From Actinomycetospora termitidis (lineage in GTDB: Bacteria; Actinomycetota; Actinomycetes; Mycobacteriales; Pseudonocardiaceae): a DNA stretch of 64,000 nucleotides. Shown here piece after piece: positions 45,359 through 54,736 of the stretch. The stretch covers positions 52,342-116,341 of the forward strand of contig NZ_JASVWF010000011.1 in assembly GCF_030286555.1 (NCBI RefSeq), written 5' to 3'. A program made the translations under genes and the position numbers. The notes under the pieces were generated by a model. The model was not told the DNA's origin, searched no databases, and saw nothing but the letters and a program-made list of their open reading frames with translations. The number at the start of each line of letters is the position of its first letter. Positions within the stretch are counted from its first letter, which is position 1.

Positions 45359-46123
45359 ATGCCACTCAATATCGGCTACATCCCGAGCACGCATCTCGCC
45401 GGGCCAACCCTGGCTGTGCCCGAGGAACTCCCAGGCTCGACGACCGACATCGTCGTCGCCGCCCCGAAGACCGTCTCTGTCCTTTACGCCGCTTTGAGCG
45501 TTGAAAAGCGGCAGGACGATCTCGGCCGGGTTGTCGCTGCTCATCATCGTGGGGTTGAGGCTGCCGCGACGGCGCTGAATGAGCGGGAGTCGTTCGCGCT
45601 GGTGTATCGCCATGAGCGTCGCTACACCCCGCAGATGCGGCTGGCGGAGATGCTCGAGGCCGAGCCGTTCGCGGAGCCCGAGCGCCGCGAGGAGCTCGCG
45701 GACCAGGCCCGCGCCGAGCTGCGCGACCCCGCTGTCGTGGAACGGATCGCCTCAACCGGGTTGCGGATCAACGAGCTCTTCCACTCCGCGCACCGCCAGG
45801 ACCGGGGCGACCCGCATCTGCACACCCATCTGTTCATCGATGCGCAGGTCACCGCGGCCGACGACGGCCGGGACTACCCGTGGGACACCGCGACCTTGCC
45901 TCGCTCGCTGGTCGCGGTGATGCAGGCCTACGACGTGGCCATGGCTTACTCGCTCTACGACCTGGTTCGTGGCCGGTTCCGCGTCGACGACGAGACCGGC
46001 CGCCGCGAGCTGGAGGCCATCAACGCCGAGGCAGTGGCCGGCTTCCCCGGCACCGGGTGCGTGCCCGACGAGCGGTTCCGCCAGCTCTACGCCCACCGCG
46101 CGTTGCGCCGCGAGAACCGCTAA
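45359..46123 (+). CDS. Stand-alone TrwC-type relaxase-domain protein (mini-relaxase)
   Basis: 254 residues from ATG 45359 with GGGAGG upstream. It aligns with the relaxase domain of the neighbouring large relaxase: DIVVAAPKTVSVLYAALSVE (cf. DIAFSAPKSVSVLYAALAVE) and the metal-binding His cluster FHSAHRQDRGDPHLHTHLF (HLHTH at 153-157). The N-terminal stretch that carries the nicking tyrosines in the full enzyme is absent apart from Tyr7, and there is no helicase. It is a complete small gene, not a fragment. It converges with the large relaxase gene. Possible roles: regulator or competitor of oriT nicking, or a relaxase for another site. Confidence 0.8.
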   Translation: MPLNIGYIPSTHLAGPTLAVPEELPGSTTDIVVAAPKTVSVLYAALSVEKRQDDLGRVVAAHHRGVEAAATALNERESFALVYRHERRYTPQMRLAEMLEAEPFAEPERREELADQARAELRDPAVVERIASTGLRINELFHSAHRQDRGDPHLHTHLFIDAQVTAADDGRDYPWDTATLPRSLVAVMQAYDVAMAYSLYDLVRGRFRVDDETGRRELEAINAEAVAGFPGTGCVPDERFRQLYAHRALRRENR

Positions 46124-46160
46124 CACCCTCGCGGCGCGACCACGACGGCCCTGCCGGCGG

Positions 46161-49100
46161 TCACCGGAACCTTTCGTAGGGGTTGCGCTGCTGCTCTGAG
46201 CGCGCCCACGGGTTTCGTGCAGCGGACTCCCGTTGAGCCCGTTGTTCCTGCTGCTGTTCCGGCTTGCTCCTGGCTCGCTGCGCGTGGCGTTCGGTCTCGG
46301 TCCGGGCTCGCTCGGCGCGCTGCGCGTCGACACGCTCGCGCGCCGCGCGGGCACGCTCGACGCCCGCCTGCAGGGCCTCGCTGGTCGGGAACCGCCGTCC
46401 CGGCTCGGCACCCTGTTCGGGCTCGACGCGGCTCGGCTGGACTGCCTGGTCGACCTGGTCGTTCCGCTCGGCGTGCTCTCCCTCGCGGGGCGTCTGCGTC
46501 TCGCGCTCCTGGCGGTCCTGCGGCTGCGGGGTGAGCTCCTCCGCGTTCTGGTCGCGCTCCGGGGTGTGGCGCTGCGGTCCACGCTCGGGGGGACCAGCGA
46601 CCCGCTCGGCAGCGCGCGCCATGTCCGACCCGCCGGACTGCGGGGCTCCGGCGTGCAGATCGGGTTCGGTTACGGGGCGGTGTCGCTCGGCCCACGCGAG
46701 CGCGTCGCGGGCGGACTCGTCGAGGACGCCGCGCGGGTCGACCCGTTCGTGGGTGGCCGCACGCTCGACGGCACGGGCCTGTTCGGCCTGATCGCGTTCG
46801 TGGGCGATCTCGACCGCTCGGGCGGAGAGCAGCTCGAGGTCGTCGCGCTGCCCTTCGGGGTCGAGTCGGTCTCCGTGCTCGGCGCGGACCGCCGCGACGG
46901 TGCGGGCGAGATTCTCGGCCCGTGCGGCGGCTGCCCGACCGGCGGGGTCGAGGCTTCCCTCGGGGTCGAGCCGGTCCATCTGCTCGGTCTCGGCCCGGCG
47001 GACCCCGGCGACGAATTCGGCGTGCGCCTCTGCCCGCACCTGCTGGGCCTCCCGTGCTCGGGTCGAGAGCTCGCGGTACTGCTCCTGCGGGGTCTGAATC
47101 GGCTCGCGGTTCTGCTCGACCTGCTCGACGACCCGGCCGCCCTCGCCGCGGGGGGGCTCGGTGGTCTCGGGGTCGCTGGCTCGTTCGGGCACGAGTGCCT
47201 GGCGGCGGTCGAGCTCGCGGGCGGCGTGCTCGGCGTGGTGGCGGGCGAGCTCGGTCTCGGCGTACCAGCCCTGTCGGGCTTCGTGGATCTCGCGGTAGGC
47301 CCCGGCCCGCTCGACGAGTCGGGTGACCTGCTCGTGGTGGGAGTCCAGGCGGGCCTGGCTGGTGGCGCGCTCGGCGGGGTCGGTCAGGGTGCTCAGGTGC
47401 TGAGCTTCGAGGGTTTCCTTGGTCTGGAAGCGGACCAGGCGCTGTTCGGTCTTGCGCAGCAGGTCCGCGACGTAGGTGGGGGCCCATGCCTGCTCGCGGT
47501 GGTAGCGCTCGACCATCGCCTGCAGCTCGGCGTCGCCGGCGCGGGCGTAGTCCCGCTGGTCGGCCGGGGCTCCGAGCGCGGAGTAGGCGCGCTCCCAGAC
47601 GGCGCGGGCATCGGGGTTCTCCCGGCTCGGGGCCGGTCCGAGCGCGACGGTTTCGGGCAGGTCGTGCGCCCCGATCCATTCGCGACAGGCTGCGACGGCA
47701 CCGGCGCGGGCCACCCACTCGACACGGGCGACTGGGTCCTCGGGGAGCGCACCGAGTGCGGGCGCGGCCAGTGCCCACGCCGGCGGGTCGTCGGCGACCC
47801 GTTCGCCCAGGGCCTGCTCGCGGCGGTCCATCGCCATCGCGAGCTCGACCTGGAAGCGCCCCAGGTCGCCGCCGAGCCCGTCGCGGGACACGCCGTGGGT
47901 GCGGCCGACCCAGCTGGTGGAGATCGGCTGGGGGGCCTCTCCGAGCTCGGCGTGCAGCCGGTGGCGCAGGACGTCGGAGACTGATCGGGCGTCGCCGAGC
48001 GGGCTCTGATTGACCAGGGAGGGCAGGAGCCGTTCGGGGATGCGCCCGGCGAGTTCGGCCGAGCGCACCGCGCGCAGGAACCGGGCCACGCCGTCCTCGT
48101 CGTCGAGGCGGTCCATCTCGGCGGGGGTTAGGACGCTGCGCAGGATGTCGCAGTAGCGATCGCGGTTGTGCTCATCGCCCAGGGTCCGCCACGCGGTGCC
48201 GAGCTGGGCGATGCCTTCGGCGTGCTCGAGTTCAGCGCGCAGGGTGTCAGTCGCGGTGCGTTGGGCGGTGTCCTGCTCCAGGGCATGGGTAAGCACCGCG
48301 AAGCGGTCGCTGCGCAGCGGCTCGAGGTACTTCTCGTCGTCGACCTCGGCGCGGGTGACGACGAACGCCCAGTTCCCGTCTCGACCGCGGGTCATCCCGA
48401 CGTAGATCTGCGAGCGGGTCGAGGCCACGTCGTAGACATTGATCGACTGCCCGACGGTGACGCCCTGGGCGGCGTGGTTGGTGACCGCGTAGGCCAGGGT
48501 GGCGTGCTTGCCCAGGTAGTCTGGAGTCAGCGTCACCTCGCCGCCGGCGGTGGCCCGCCCGCGCGCGTCGATCTTCTCGACCCGCAGCGACCCGTCGTCG
48601 CGGTGCTCCAGGACTCGCCAGATGTCGCGGTTGACCACCGGGCGGCCGTTGGTGGTGCGCGTGCGCCAGTCGTTGCGGCGGGTCTGGATCAGGTCCCCGA
48701 CCCCGGCTCGGTTGCCGTCGCGCAGCGCGGCAACGGCGAGGTCGTCGGTGGAGACCACCCCGTAGGCCTGCAGCTGGGCGCGCAGCTCCCCGGAGAGCTG
48801 AGCGGCCTGGTCGTTGCGTGGGACGATCAGCAGGGAGGCCTCCCCGCGGAGCCTGGTCGCCAGGAACATGTCCTTGGCCTGGCCCACCATCGCGGTCTCG
48901 TCGCCCTCGAAGAGCCGACCATGGGCGTCGTAGTCACGCAGCACCATGGCCTGGCCCTCGCGCAGCCCCAGCGACGCCTCGCGTTCCCAGTCCTGGTTGA
49001 ACCGGACGACCTCGTCGAGAGTGAAGGTGGGGACGTCCCCAGCGAGCTGGCGCAGTGCGCCACCGGCGCCGACCGCATCGAGTTGTTCGTGGTCGCCGGT

Positions 49101-51185
49101 GAACAGCAGCTTCGCGCCCGCTGCTTCGGCGATGCGCTGGATACGCCCGAGCTGGCCGGTTGCCGCCATCCCGGTCTCGTCGACGATCAGCAGGGTGTTG
49201 GGCTCGAGGATCTGCTCAGGCAGCCCGGTGCGCGGGTCGGGTTCGTAGAGGCCGAGGAACTTGCTGGTGTTGATCGCGTCGAGGCCGTCCTCGTTGAGGA
49301 CGTCGGTGGCGATCTGGGAGGTGGCCAGCCCCAAGACGGGGGCGCCGTGCTCGCGCTGCCACACCTCGCTCAGCGCGGCGACGGTGAACGACTTACCGGT
49401 GCCGGCCGGGCCGATCAGCACGTCGATCTGCCGGTCGGAGGCCAGGATGCCCTCGACCGCGGCGCGTTGCCCGGAGTTCAGCCCCGCGGCGCGGATGTCC
49501 TCGCGGACCGCCTCGATCTGTGACGGGGACAGCGCCGGGGCGCCGCCGCGCTTCGCGGCCGCCAGGAGGCTGTCCTCCGCGGCGAGCTGATCCTCGGTAG
49601 CGAACCGGTCGGGCATCGGGCGGGAGAACCGGGACAGTCCGTCCTCGGCGCGGCGCGCGGCGGCCGGGGTGATGACCACCTCCGGGGGCACCAGCCCGAC
49701 GACCTTCGCAGCTCCGCCCGGCGCCACCGCCTCCGCGACCAGGCCCGCCAACATCCCCGCGCGCTCGGCGGCCGGCACCGTCGAGTCGATCTGCAACCTC
49801 ATGTTGATCGCAGCCTCGAGGTCCTGCGCAGTCCACGACGCCCGCCGCGACTGCACCTCCTCCACCGCCGCCGCGATCACCCGCTGGCGATCCAACGGGG
49901 CCCACCCGGACTCCGGCTCTCGCTCAGCGTCGTCCACGAGTCGGCGCCCGACGGCCTGGTCAACCAATGCGTCACTTGAAAACCCTGGAGTCGCCCGCCA
50001 ACCGGCCTCGCGTTCCTCCCGCGTCTGCGGCTCGGGCTTGGGGGGCCTCGTGTTCAGCGACGCGGTCTTGTACATCATGAACAACTCGCGGGCCTCGGGT
50101 GGCTTCCCGTGAGTCTCGGTGTAGTCGGCGATGTAGCGGGCCACGACCTGCTCGATCTGCCCGCGCCGCGACGAGAACGCCTCGCAGACCTCCTGGTCGA
50201 TGCCCTCGATCTCCCAGCCGTTGCCGTCGACCCGCTCGACCGCGGACGTCCCGAGGTCGCGGTGCAGCGCCTCGAACATGGTCCGCTGATAGACCGCGTC
50301 CGCGGCCCGCTTGACCTGGTAGAGCCCCTTGCCGTCCACCGAGCGCCACTTGCGCTGTCCGTACTTGTCGGTGTCCGCGCACTGGACACGGTTGGGGACA
50401 AGGACATGGGAGTGGATCTGCGGGTCGCCTGTCCGCGAGGTGGTGTGGTCGAACCGGACAGCCGTCCACTGGTTGGCCGCGACCCACTCCCCCACCGAAC
50501 GGCCGTCCTGGGCCTTGCCGTGATACCCGCGCCGGGACCAGCCCGCCTTGTCCTCCACGTAGGACAACGCCGCCGCCGCTCCCTCGCGGTGGGCCTCCCA
50601 CACCCGCTCCGCCTCGGCGTAGCGCCCTTCCACTGCTAACGCTGCGTAGAGCACCGAGACGCTCTTCGGCGCCGAGAACGCGATGTCCCAGTACGCCACC
50701 GGCGACGACACCTGTCCGCGGATCTGCCACTTGAGCTCCTCACGGCGCTCCGGGGTCGCATCCGGCTCACGCTCCAGGGCCTCGCGCAGCTTCACCTCCG
50801 CGCTCTTGTACTTGCGGTGCCGCGCCCCCAGCGCTTCCCCGGTCTTCGGGTGCTCCAGTCGCTCGAACACCGCTCGCGCGTCGTCCTCGCTGATCTCATC
50901 GCCCGGGTTGAAGCCGAACTCCGCGAGCCCCGAGCCCAGCCACACCCCGGCCGGCTCCCCCCGCTCCTGCTCGTCGTGACCAGCGTGGTCGGTGAAGTAC
51001 CCGAGCGACCCCTCCTGCTCGCGGCCCGGCTCCTTGCCGGCCTCGCGTTCCGCGCCCTCGGCCTCCCGCTCGACCGCGCCGCGCTCCAGGTCGACCTTCC
51101 GGTCGCGCTCACCGCAGCCCTGCTGCCGCAGGAAGTAATCGAGCGCACCGGGACCCGCGTGCACGGGGGTCACGGTCGTCGTCAC
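46161..51185 (-). CDS. traA: MobF relaxase-helicase (TraA/TrwC type)
   Basis: 1674 residues from GTG 51185. The N-terminal TrwC domain has candidate nicking tyrosines near residues 17 and 50 (ALDYFLRQQG, GSLGYFTDH), WDIAFSAPKSVSVLYAAL, and the His cluster FDHTTSRTGDPQIHSH (~255). The helicase part has Walker A LIGPAGTGKSFTVAAL (~590) and LLIVDETGM (Walker B), as in RecD2/TraI motors. The last 450 residues are Glu/Arg/Gln-rich and disordered. It cuts oriT, leads the strand into the recipient and unwinds the plasmid. The candidate oriT lies just upstream. Confidence 0.95.
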   Translation of the reverse strand: MTTTVTPVHAGPGALDYFLRQQGCGERDRKVDLERGAVEREAEGAEREAGKEPGREQEGSLGYFTDHAGHDEQERGEPAGVWLGSGLAEFGFNPGDEISEDDARAVFERLEHPKTGEALGARHRKYKSAEVKLREALEREPDATPERREELKWQIRGQVSSPVAYWDIAFSAPKSVSVLYAALAVEGRYAEAERVWEAHREGAAAALSYVEDKAGWSRRGYHGKAQDGRSVGEWVAANQWTAVRFDHTTSRTGDPQIHSHVLVPNRVQCADTDKYGQRKWRSVDGKGLYQVKRAADAVYQRTMFEALHRDLGTSAVERVDGNGWEIEGIDQEVCEAFSSRRGQIEQVVARYIADYTETHGKPPEARELFMMYKTASLNTRPPKPEPQTREEREAGWRATPGFSSDALVDQAVGRRLVDDAEREPESGWAPLDRQRVIAAAVEEVQSRRASWTAQDLEAAINMRLQIDSTVPAAERAGMLAGLVAEAVAPGGAAKVVGLVPPEVVITPAAARRAEDGLSRFSRPMPDRFATEDQLAAEDSLLAAAKRGGAPALSPSQIEAVREDIRAAGLNSGQRAAVEGILASDRQIDVLIGPAGTGKSFTVAALSEVWQREHGAPVLGLATSQIATDVLNEDGLDAINTSKFLGLYEPDPRTGLPEQILEPNTLLIVDETGMAATGQLGRIQRIAEAAGAKLLFTGDHEQLDAVGAGGALRQLAGDVPTFTLDEVVRFNQDWEREASLGLREGQAMVLRDYDAHGRLFEGDETAMVGQAKDMFLATRLRGEASLLIVPRNDQAAQLSGELRAQLQAYGVVSTDDLAVAALRDGNRAGVGDLIQTRRNDWRTRTTNGRPVVNRDIWRVLEHRDDGSLRVEKIDARGRATAGGEVTLTPDYLGKHATLAYAVTNHAAQGVTVGQSINVYDVASTRSQIYVGMTRGRDGNWAFVVTRAEVDDEKYLEPLRSDRFAVLTHALEQDTAQRTATDTLRAELEHAEGIAQLGTAWRTLGDEHNRDRYCDILRSVLTPAEMDRLDDEDGVARFLRAVRSAELAGRIPERLLPSLVNQSPLGDARSVSDVLRHRLHAELGEAPQPISTSWVGRTHGVSRDGLGGDLGRFQVELAMAMDRREQALGERVADDPPAWALAAPALGALPEDPVARVEWVARAGAVAACREWIGAHDLPETVALGPAPSRENPDARAVWERAYSALGAPADQRDYARAGDAELQAMVERYHREQAWAPTYVADLLRKTEQRLVRFQTKETLEAQHLSTLTDPAERATSQARLDSHHEQVTRLVERAGAYREIHEARQGWYAETELARHHAEHAARELDRRQALVPERASDPETTEPPRGEGGRVVEQVEQNREPIQTPQEQYRELSTRAREAQQVRAEAHAEFVAGVRRAETEQMDRLDPEGSLDPAGRAAAARAENLARTVAAVRAEHGDRLDPEGQRDDLELLSARAVEIAHERDQAEQARAVERAATHERVDPRGVLDESARDALAWAERHRPVTEPDLHAGAPQSGGSDMARAAERVAGPPERGPQRHTPERDQNAEELTPQPQDRQERETQTPREGEHAERNDQVDQAVQPSRVEPEQGAEPGRRFPTSEALQAGVERARAARERVDAQRAERARTETERHAQRARSKPEQQQEQRAQRESAARNPWARSEQQRNPYERFR

Positions 51186-51546
51186 GGCACCACCATACCA
51201 AGATCATTAATTAATGCACTGGTGTTGGGTGCGTTCTGCGCGCCAAGGTCTTGTGGCATGCTCATCTCCATGCACCTGGCTCGCTCTTGATCCTTTGCAC
51301 TTGATCACTCGCTCTTGATCACTCCCCCTCAGCACTGCGCACCCATCGCCAAGATCACCAAGCTCGCCGCGCTCCAGCCCCGTCACCACCGCCACCCGCA
51401 GGCCCTCCTCGCAGCCGATAAGCCACCTCGACCGATCCGCTACTCGTCAGCGAATCCCGGGTGGACGCCCTCCCCGGACCGGCCCACGACGGGGCCGGCG
51501 TCGGGCACGACGGGCACCCAGCGACCGCGACGACGAAGGAGACCCC
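51186..51546. other. Candidate origin of transfer (oriT)
   Basis: Gene-free gap between the relaxase start and the first leading-side gene, AT-richer than its surroundings. It has a perfect 12-base palindrome CATTAATTAATG at 51205-51216, direct CAAGATCA repeats near 51199 and 51352, and three iterons beginning CTTGATC at 51286, 51300 and 51314, spaced exactly 14 bases. MobF oriTs typically lie beside the relaxase gene and contain iterons and an AT-rich nick region. The nick site cannot be placed from sequence. Confidence 0.6.
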
Positions 51547-51870
51547 ATGGCGACCCCGTCCACTTCAGCCACGTCAGCCAACTCGGCCCGCCGGACCGAT
51601 CGAGCCGAGAGCGCCGAGTGGACTCGGCTTCTGGCTGCGTTGACCGCCCACCAGCGCCGGACCGAGCCCGGGACCCACCACTGCTTCTGCGGCTCCCTCG
51701 AGCAGCTCCGCGCCGCCGTCGCCGCCCTGCCCCGCGCCGGCGCAAGCCGCGCGCGGGGTGTCACCGACGGTCACCGAGGGCGACACCACGACCAGACCAG
51801 CCGCCACCGCCAGGACGCCGCGCGGCACGCGCAGCGCGGAGACCGCCAGCACGCGGGGCGCAGCCGATGA
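51547..51870 (+). CDS. Small unknown protein
   Basis: 107 residues from ATG 51547, which has AAGGAGA at 51535-51541. Residues 1-70 look protein-like (RTDRAESAEWTRLLAALTAH, GTHHCFCGSLEQLRAAVAAL) and include a His-His-Cys-Phe-Cys motif; the tail is basic and rich in His, Arg and Gln. Two further tiny frames follow with ATGA/GTGA overlaps up to 52033 but have no independent support. Unknown function, first gene on the leading side of oriT. Confidence 0.5.
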   Translation: MATPSTSATSANSARRTDRAESAEWTRLLAALTAHQRRTEPGTHHCFCGSLEQLRAAVAALPRAGASRARGVTDGHRGRHHDQTSRHRQDAARHAQRGDRQHAGRSR

Positions 51871-52097
51871 CGGTCCCGGCGCAGGCCCAAGCGCCGATCG
51901 GGCGGAGCGGGAGCGCGGGACACCCGGCCACGACCCGCGGTTACCGCCGGGCTACCGGTCCCCGGCCCCAGGTGAGGTGACCGTGGTCTGTCCCGCGACG
52001 CCCCCGTCCGCGCGGTGGCCGTTGGCCCCGTGACCCGACGCGGCGGGACGGACAGCCGCAGGCCGCGGACACCGACCGCAGTGGAGAGGACAGACCG
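51871..52097. other. Short gap with only marginal reading frames
   Basis: 227 bases between leading-side genes. A 37-codon frame starts at 51867 in an ATGA overlap and a shorter one near 51977; neither has a recognisable product. Confidence 0.35.
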
Positions 52098-53231
52098 ATG
52101 TCGTTGACCAGCGAGCTGCGCGGCCGCGGCCCCCTCTCCGACTGGTTCGCCACCCAGTTCCCCGGCGGCCGGTTCACCGCCCGTGTCACCGCCCACCTCG
52201 ACGCCCAACCCGCCCCCACCCGCCCCGGCAGGGCCGTACGGGCCGGGCACTGGCCCGCGGTCGGCGGCGCGGTCGGCACGCGCCTGGCTTGGGCCGTGGA
52301 GCCGGCCCCGCCCTACTACGCGTTGTTCGGTTCCCACAACGCCGGGCTCATCGGCTGGGACGACGTCAACCGCGCCGGCGCGCGGTTCCCGACCCATGCC
52401 GCCGGCACCTACCCCGGCCGACCCGAGCACGCCCTGGCGCAGCGACCAACCCCGAGTGGCTGGACCGACATCGCCGCCGATGAGACGGGACCCCAGACTG
52501 CTCCCCGCCAGAGCGGGACTGCCCCGGCCATCGTCGCCGACTTCTGCGCCCGCGCCGCCGGCTTCCTCGAGCGGGTGCCGCCGGGCGGTTGGGGCACCCG
52601 CGGCGAGGAGAAGGTCCTCGCCCGTATCGCGCTCGTGCTCACCGACTGGGAACAGGCCTACCGCGGCCCCGGGCTCGACCAGCCCGCGCAGGCGGCTCTG
52701 GCCGCCGCGCGGCACCGTGACGACGCCGGCGAGCTCCTCGCCCACGTCGACCCCGCGGCGCTCGCCGACACCACCGCCGTCATCGACCGCTGCCGCCGCG
52801 ACGGGCTCCTCGAGCAGCTCGCCGACGCCACCGGGGTCTCCGGCGCCCTCCTACGCGGGCACGCCTTCCCCGTCTTCGCCGAACGGTGGGCCGACGGAGA
52901 CCTGCTCCTCGCACCCGCCGACGGTGAGGCAACCACGCTCATCGACGTCAAGACCGTCACCGCCGCCCGGTCCGCTGCGACCGTGCGCTCGTGGCTGCAC
53001 CAGCTGCTCGGCTACGCCTACCTCGCTTCGCTCTATTGCCCCGAGTGGCAGCTCGGTCGCGTCGGACTCGCTCTGACCCGCCACGGCCACGTCGTCGCCT
53101 GGGATCTCGACGAACTTGCCGCCGCCCTCTGCGGCGGGCTCTGCCACACCGGCGCCTTCGCCCGCCACCGCGCAGGGTTCGACGCCGCGTTCCGGGCGAC
53201 GCTGTCCGCCCGGGGCCTCACCGCCTCCTGA
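52098..53231 (+). CDS. PD-(D/E)XK-type nuclease-like protein
   Basis: 377 residues from ATG 52098 (GTGGAGAGGACAG upstream). The region 270-340 follows the RecB/PD-(D/E)XK layout: an acidic residue in ERWADGDLLLAP, the core TLIDVKTVTA (D-x-K) and a helix with SWLHQLLGYAYLASLY supplying the Gln-x-x-x-Y motif. The N-terminal part with GTRGEEKVLARIALVLTDWE is of unknown fold. The rest of the leading region runs on the other strand, so it is an exception. It may act in DNA processing on entry or as an anti-defence enzyme; this is not shown. Confidence 0.72.
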   Translation: MSLTSELRGRGPLSDWFATQFPGGRFTARVTAHLDAQPAPTRPGRAVRAGHWPAVGGAVGTRLAWAVEPAPPYYALFGSHNAGLIGWDDVNRAGARFPTHAAGTYPGRPEHALAQRPTPSGWTDIAADETGPQTAPRQSGTAPAIVADFCARAAGFLERVPPGGWGTRGEEKVLARIALVLTDWEQAYRGPGLDQPAQAALAAARHRDDAGELLAHVDPAALADTTAVIDRCRRDGLLEQLADATGVSGALLRGHAFPVFAERWADGDLLLAPADGEATTLIDVKTVTAARSAATVRSWLHQLLGYAYLASLYCPEWQLGRVGLALTRHGHVVAWDLDELAAALCGGLCHTGAFARHRAGFDAAFRATLSARGLTAS

Positions 53232-53344
53232 ACGTCGCCCCCCGAGCGGCAGGCGTTGGGGCCGCGCCACCGGCCCCAGGCGACGAAGGTGGTTGACCCA
53301 GCGGGGCCCGCCCCGCGGGGCGGGCCCCGGGGGGCCCGGGAGCC

Positions 53345-53656
53345 TCAGCTCCACTGGACGATCGCGTGGTCGACCATGACCGCGTCCTCGAGGAAGTGCC
53401 CGAGCTCGGTGAGCCGCAGCTGGAACCGGTCGGTGCCCGCCAGGGAGGGGACGCCGGTGGCGAGTCGGGCGAGGAACTCCGGGACCGGGCAGGAGCCGAT
53501 GAGGGACCCCTGCGGGTCGCCCGCGTCCCACAGCCCTGCCATCGCCAGCAGCGCCGCGGCGTCCGAGGAGTGGGTCTCGACGGACTCGATGCACTCGATG
53601 TGGCGGGGGAACTCGGCGTCGGCGGGGGCGGCGTAGGCGGTGAACTGGATGGCCAT
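53345..53656 (-). CDS. Small unknown protein, leader A unit 1
   Basis: 103 residues from ATG 53656, set by AGGGAG upstream. Acidic protein: MAIQFTAYAAPADAEFPRHI, an Ala/Asp-rich helix (DAAALLAMAGLWDAGDPQG), and LRLTELGHFLEDAVMVDHAI. No family recognised. It is the unit nearest to oriT and follows leader A copy 1, whose hairpin base lies 84 nt before its ATG. Confidence 0.65.
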   Translation of the reverse strand: MAIQFTAYAAPADAEFPRHIECIESVETHSSDAAALLAMAGLWDAGDPQGSLIGSCPVPEFLARLATGVPSLAGTDRFQLRLTELGHFLEDAVMVDHAIVQWS

Positions 53657-53687
53657 CGGGGGCTCCCTGGGGTCGGGGCTGGGTAGG

Positions 53688-53872
53688 ACGCGGCCCCGCC
53701 TGGGGGCGGTGGGGGTGAGAGGGCCAGGACGCGCACGGTCCACCGATCGGGTGGTCCGGAGCTCAGCCCGACGCAGGAGGGCTCGGACCACCCGCAGCGC
53801 AGCGATCGGTGCGGCCGGGCGCCCCTGGCCCGACACCCCCGGCGCCCCCACCGTCAGGGCGTCCTATCCGGT
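53688..53872 (-). promoter_or_regulatory. Structured leader A, copy 1 of 2
   Basis: About 185 bases nearly identical to 54737-54922. A nested hairpin is conserved: outer stem CACCGATCG/CGATCGGTG (53741-53749 with 53803-53811) enclosing inner stem GGGTGGTCCGGAGC / GCTCGGACCACCC (53749-53762 with 53781-53793, one bulge). The structure base stands 84 nt from the ATG at 53656. Function unknown; candidate RNA or single-strand DNA element. Confidence 0.85.
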
Positions 53873-54456
53873 CCTGTCGCCGGGGAGCCCCACCCAGGCC
53901 CGGCCCGGACACCACCGGCCCACACCCACCGGCTCCTCCCCCGCCCCGTCGTGCCACGAACCCGGTGCCCGCGCCACCGCCGCGGCGCTGCGGGCGGGGG
54001 TGGGCTCGGGTCGCCCCCGGGCGGCCCGGGCCCGCCACGGCCCGGCCGGTCGGAGCCCCGCCAGGGGCGACACCGGCCCGACCGGCACCGACCGGTCCGT
54101 CGGCCGGGGCGGGTCCTCGGACGCCCCCCGGGCGTCCGTCCCGCCGTGGCCCCGGGCGGTGGGAGCCCCGCCAGGGGCGACACCGGCCCCGCAGGACCGT
54201 CCCGGGCGCGTAGGCCGCCCCCGGCGGCCGTAGCGACCGGGTCCTCACCGGCCCTGGCCCCGGCGCGGCCCTGAGCGCCCCACCCCGACCGCCGCCCGGC
54301 CACGCTCCGAGCCCGAGCACCGGCCCGGCCTGTCCGCCCGGCGGGGCGGAACACCACCCCGGCTACTAGGACCCCGGGCCAGCACGACACGGGCGACGCC
54401 GCGGGGTCCGCGGCTGCCGCGGCTTGGGGGCGGGCCCCGGCGGGGCCCGCCCCGGG
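53873..54456. repeat. Hairpin-rich non-coding block behind leader A1
   Basis: No gene. Several elements recur behind leader A copy 2: the hairpin CGGACGCCC...GGGCGTCCG at 54118-54138 (cf. 55083-55104), the segment GGAGCCCCGCCAGGGGCGAC (stem GCCCC/GGGGC) at 54052 and 54162 (cf. 55128), and GGCGCGGCCCTGAGCG near 54262 (cf. 55233). Likely termination or processing region of the unit at 54457 plus extended leader A1. Confidence 0.7.
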
Positions 54457-54705
54457 TCAGCGGATGACGGGGAAGACCATCACCCCGGGCAGGGTCACCA
54501 GGTGCGTGCCGCACGGCTCGCAGCAGCGCCGCGGGTCGGCCTCCCGCGACCACGCGCTCAGTGCCCCCGTCCCGTCGCAGCCGGCCAACCGGACCTCGCA
54601 CGCCACGACGTCGGGGACACCCTCGATCACCAGGGGGACCATCGGCTCGGTGGGCTGATGGGTCTCGGGGGTCTGGGGCTGGTGGGTGTGGGGCTGGGTG
54701 GTCAT
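54457..54705 (-). CDS. Small Cys-rich (zinc-finger-like) protein, leader A unit 2
   Basis: 82 residues from ATG 54705 with GGAGG upstream. A flexible Thr/Gln/Pro start is followed by a compact region with cysteines CEVRLAGCDGTG and RRCCEPCGTHLV, a spacing fit for a treble-clef zinc site. No family name. It follows leader A copy 2 at the same 84-nt distance as its neighbour. Confidence 0.65.
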   Translation of the reverse strand: MTTQPHTHQPQTPETHQPTEPMVPLVIEGVPDVVACEVRLAGCDGTGALSAWSREADPRRCCEPCGTHLVTLPGVMVFPVIR

Positions 54706-54736
54706 GGCCGCCTCCTGAGGGTGGGTGCCGGTGGGA

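Noticed and set aside
46233..47984. 583-codon + strand frame opposite the relaxase C-terminus
   Set aside because: Gly/Leu/Val-rich mirror of the Glu/Arg/Gln-rich relaxase tail; no start signal or motif.
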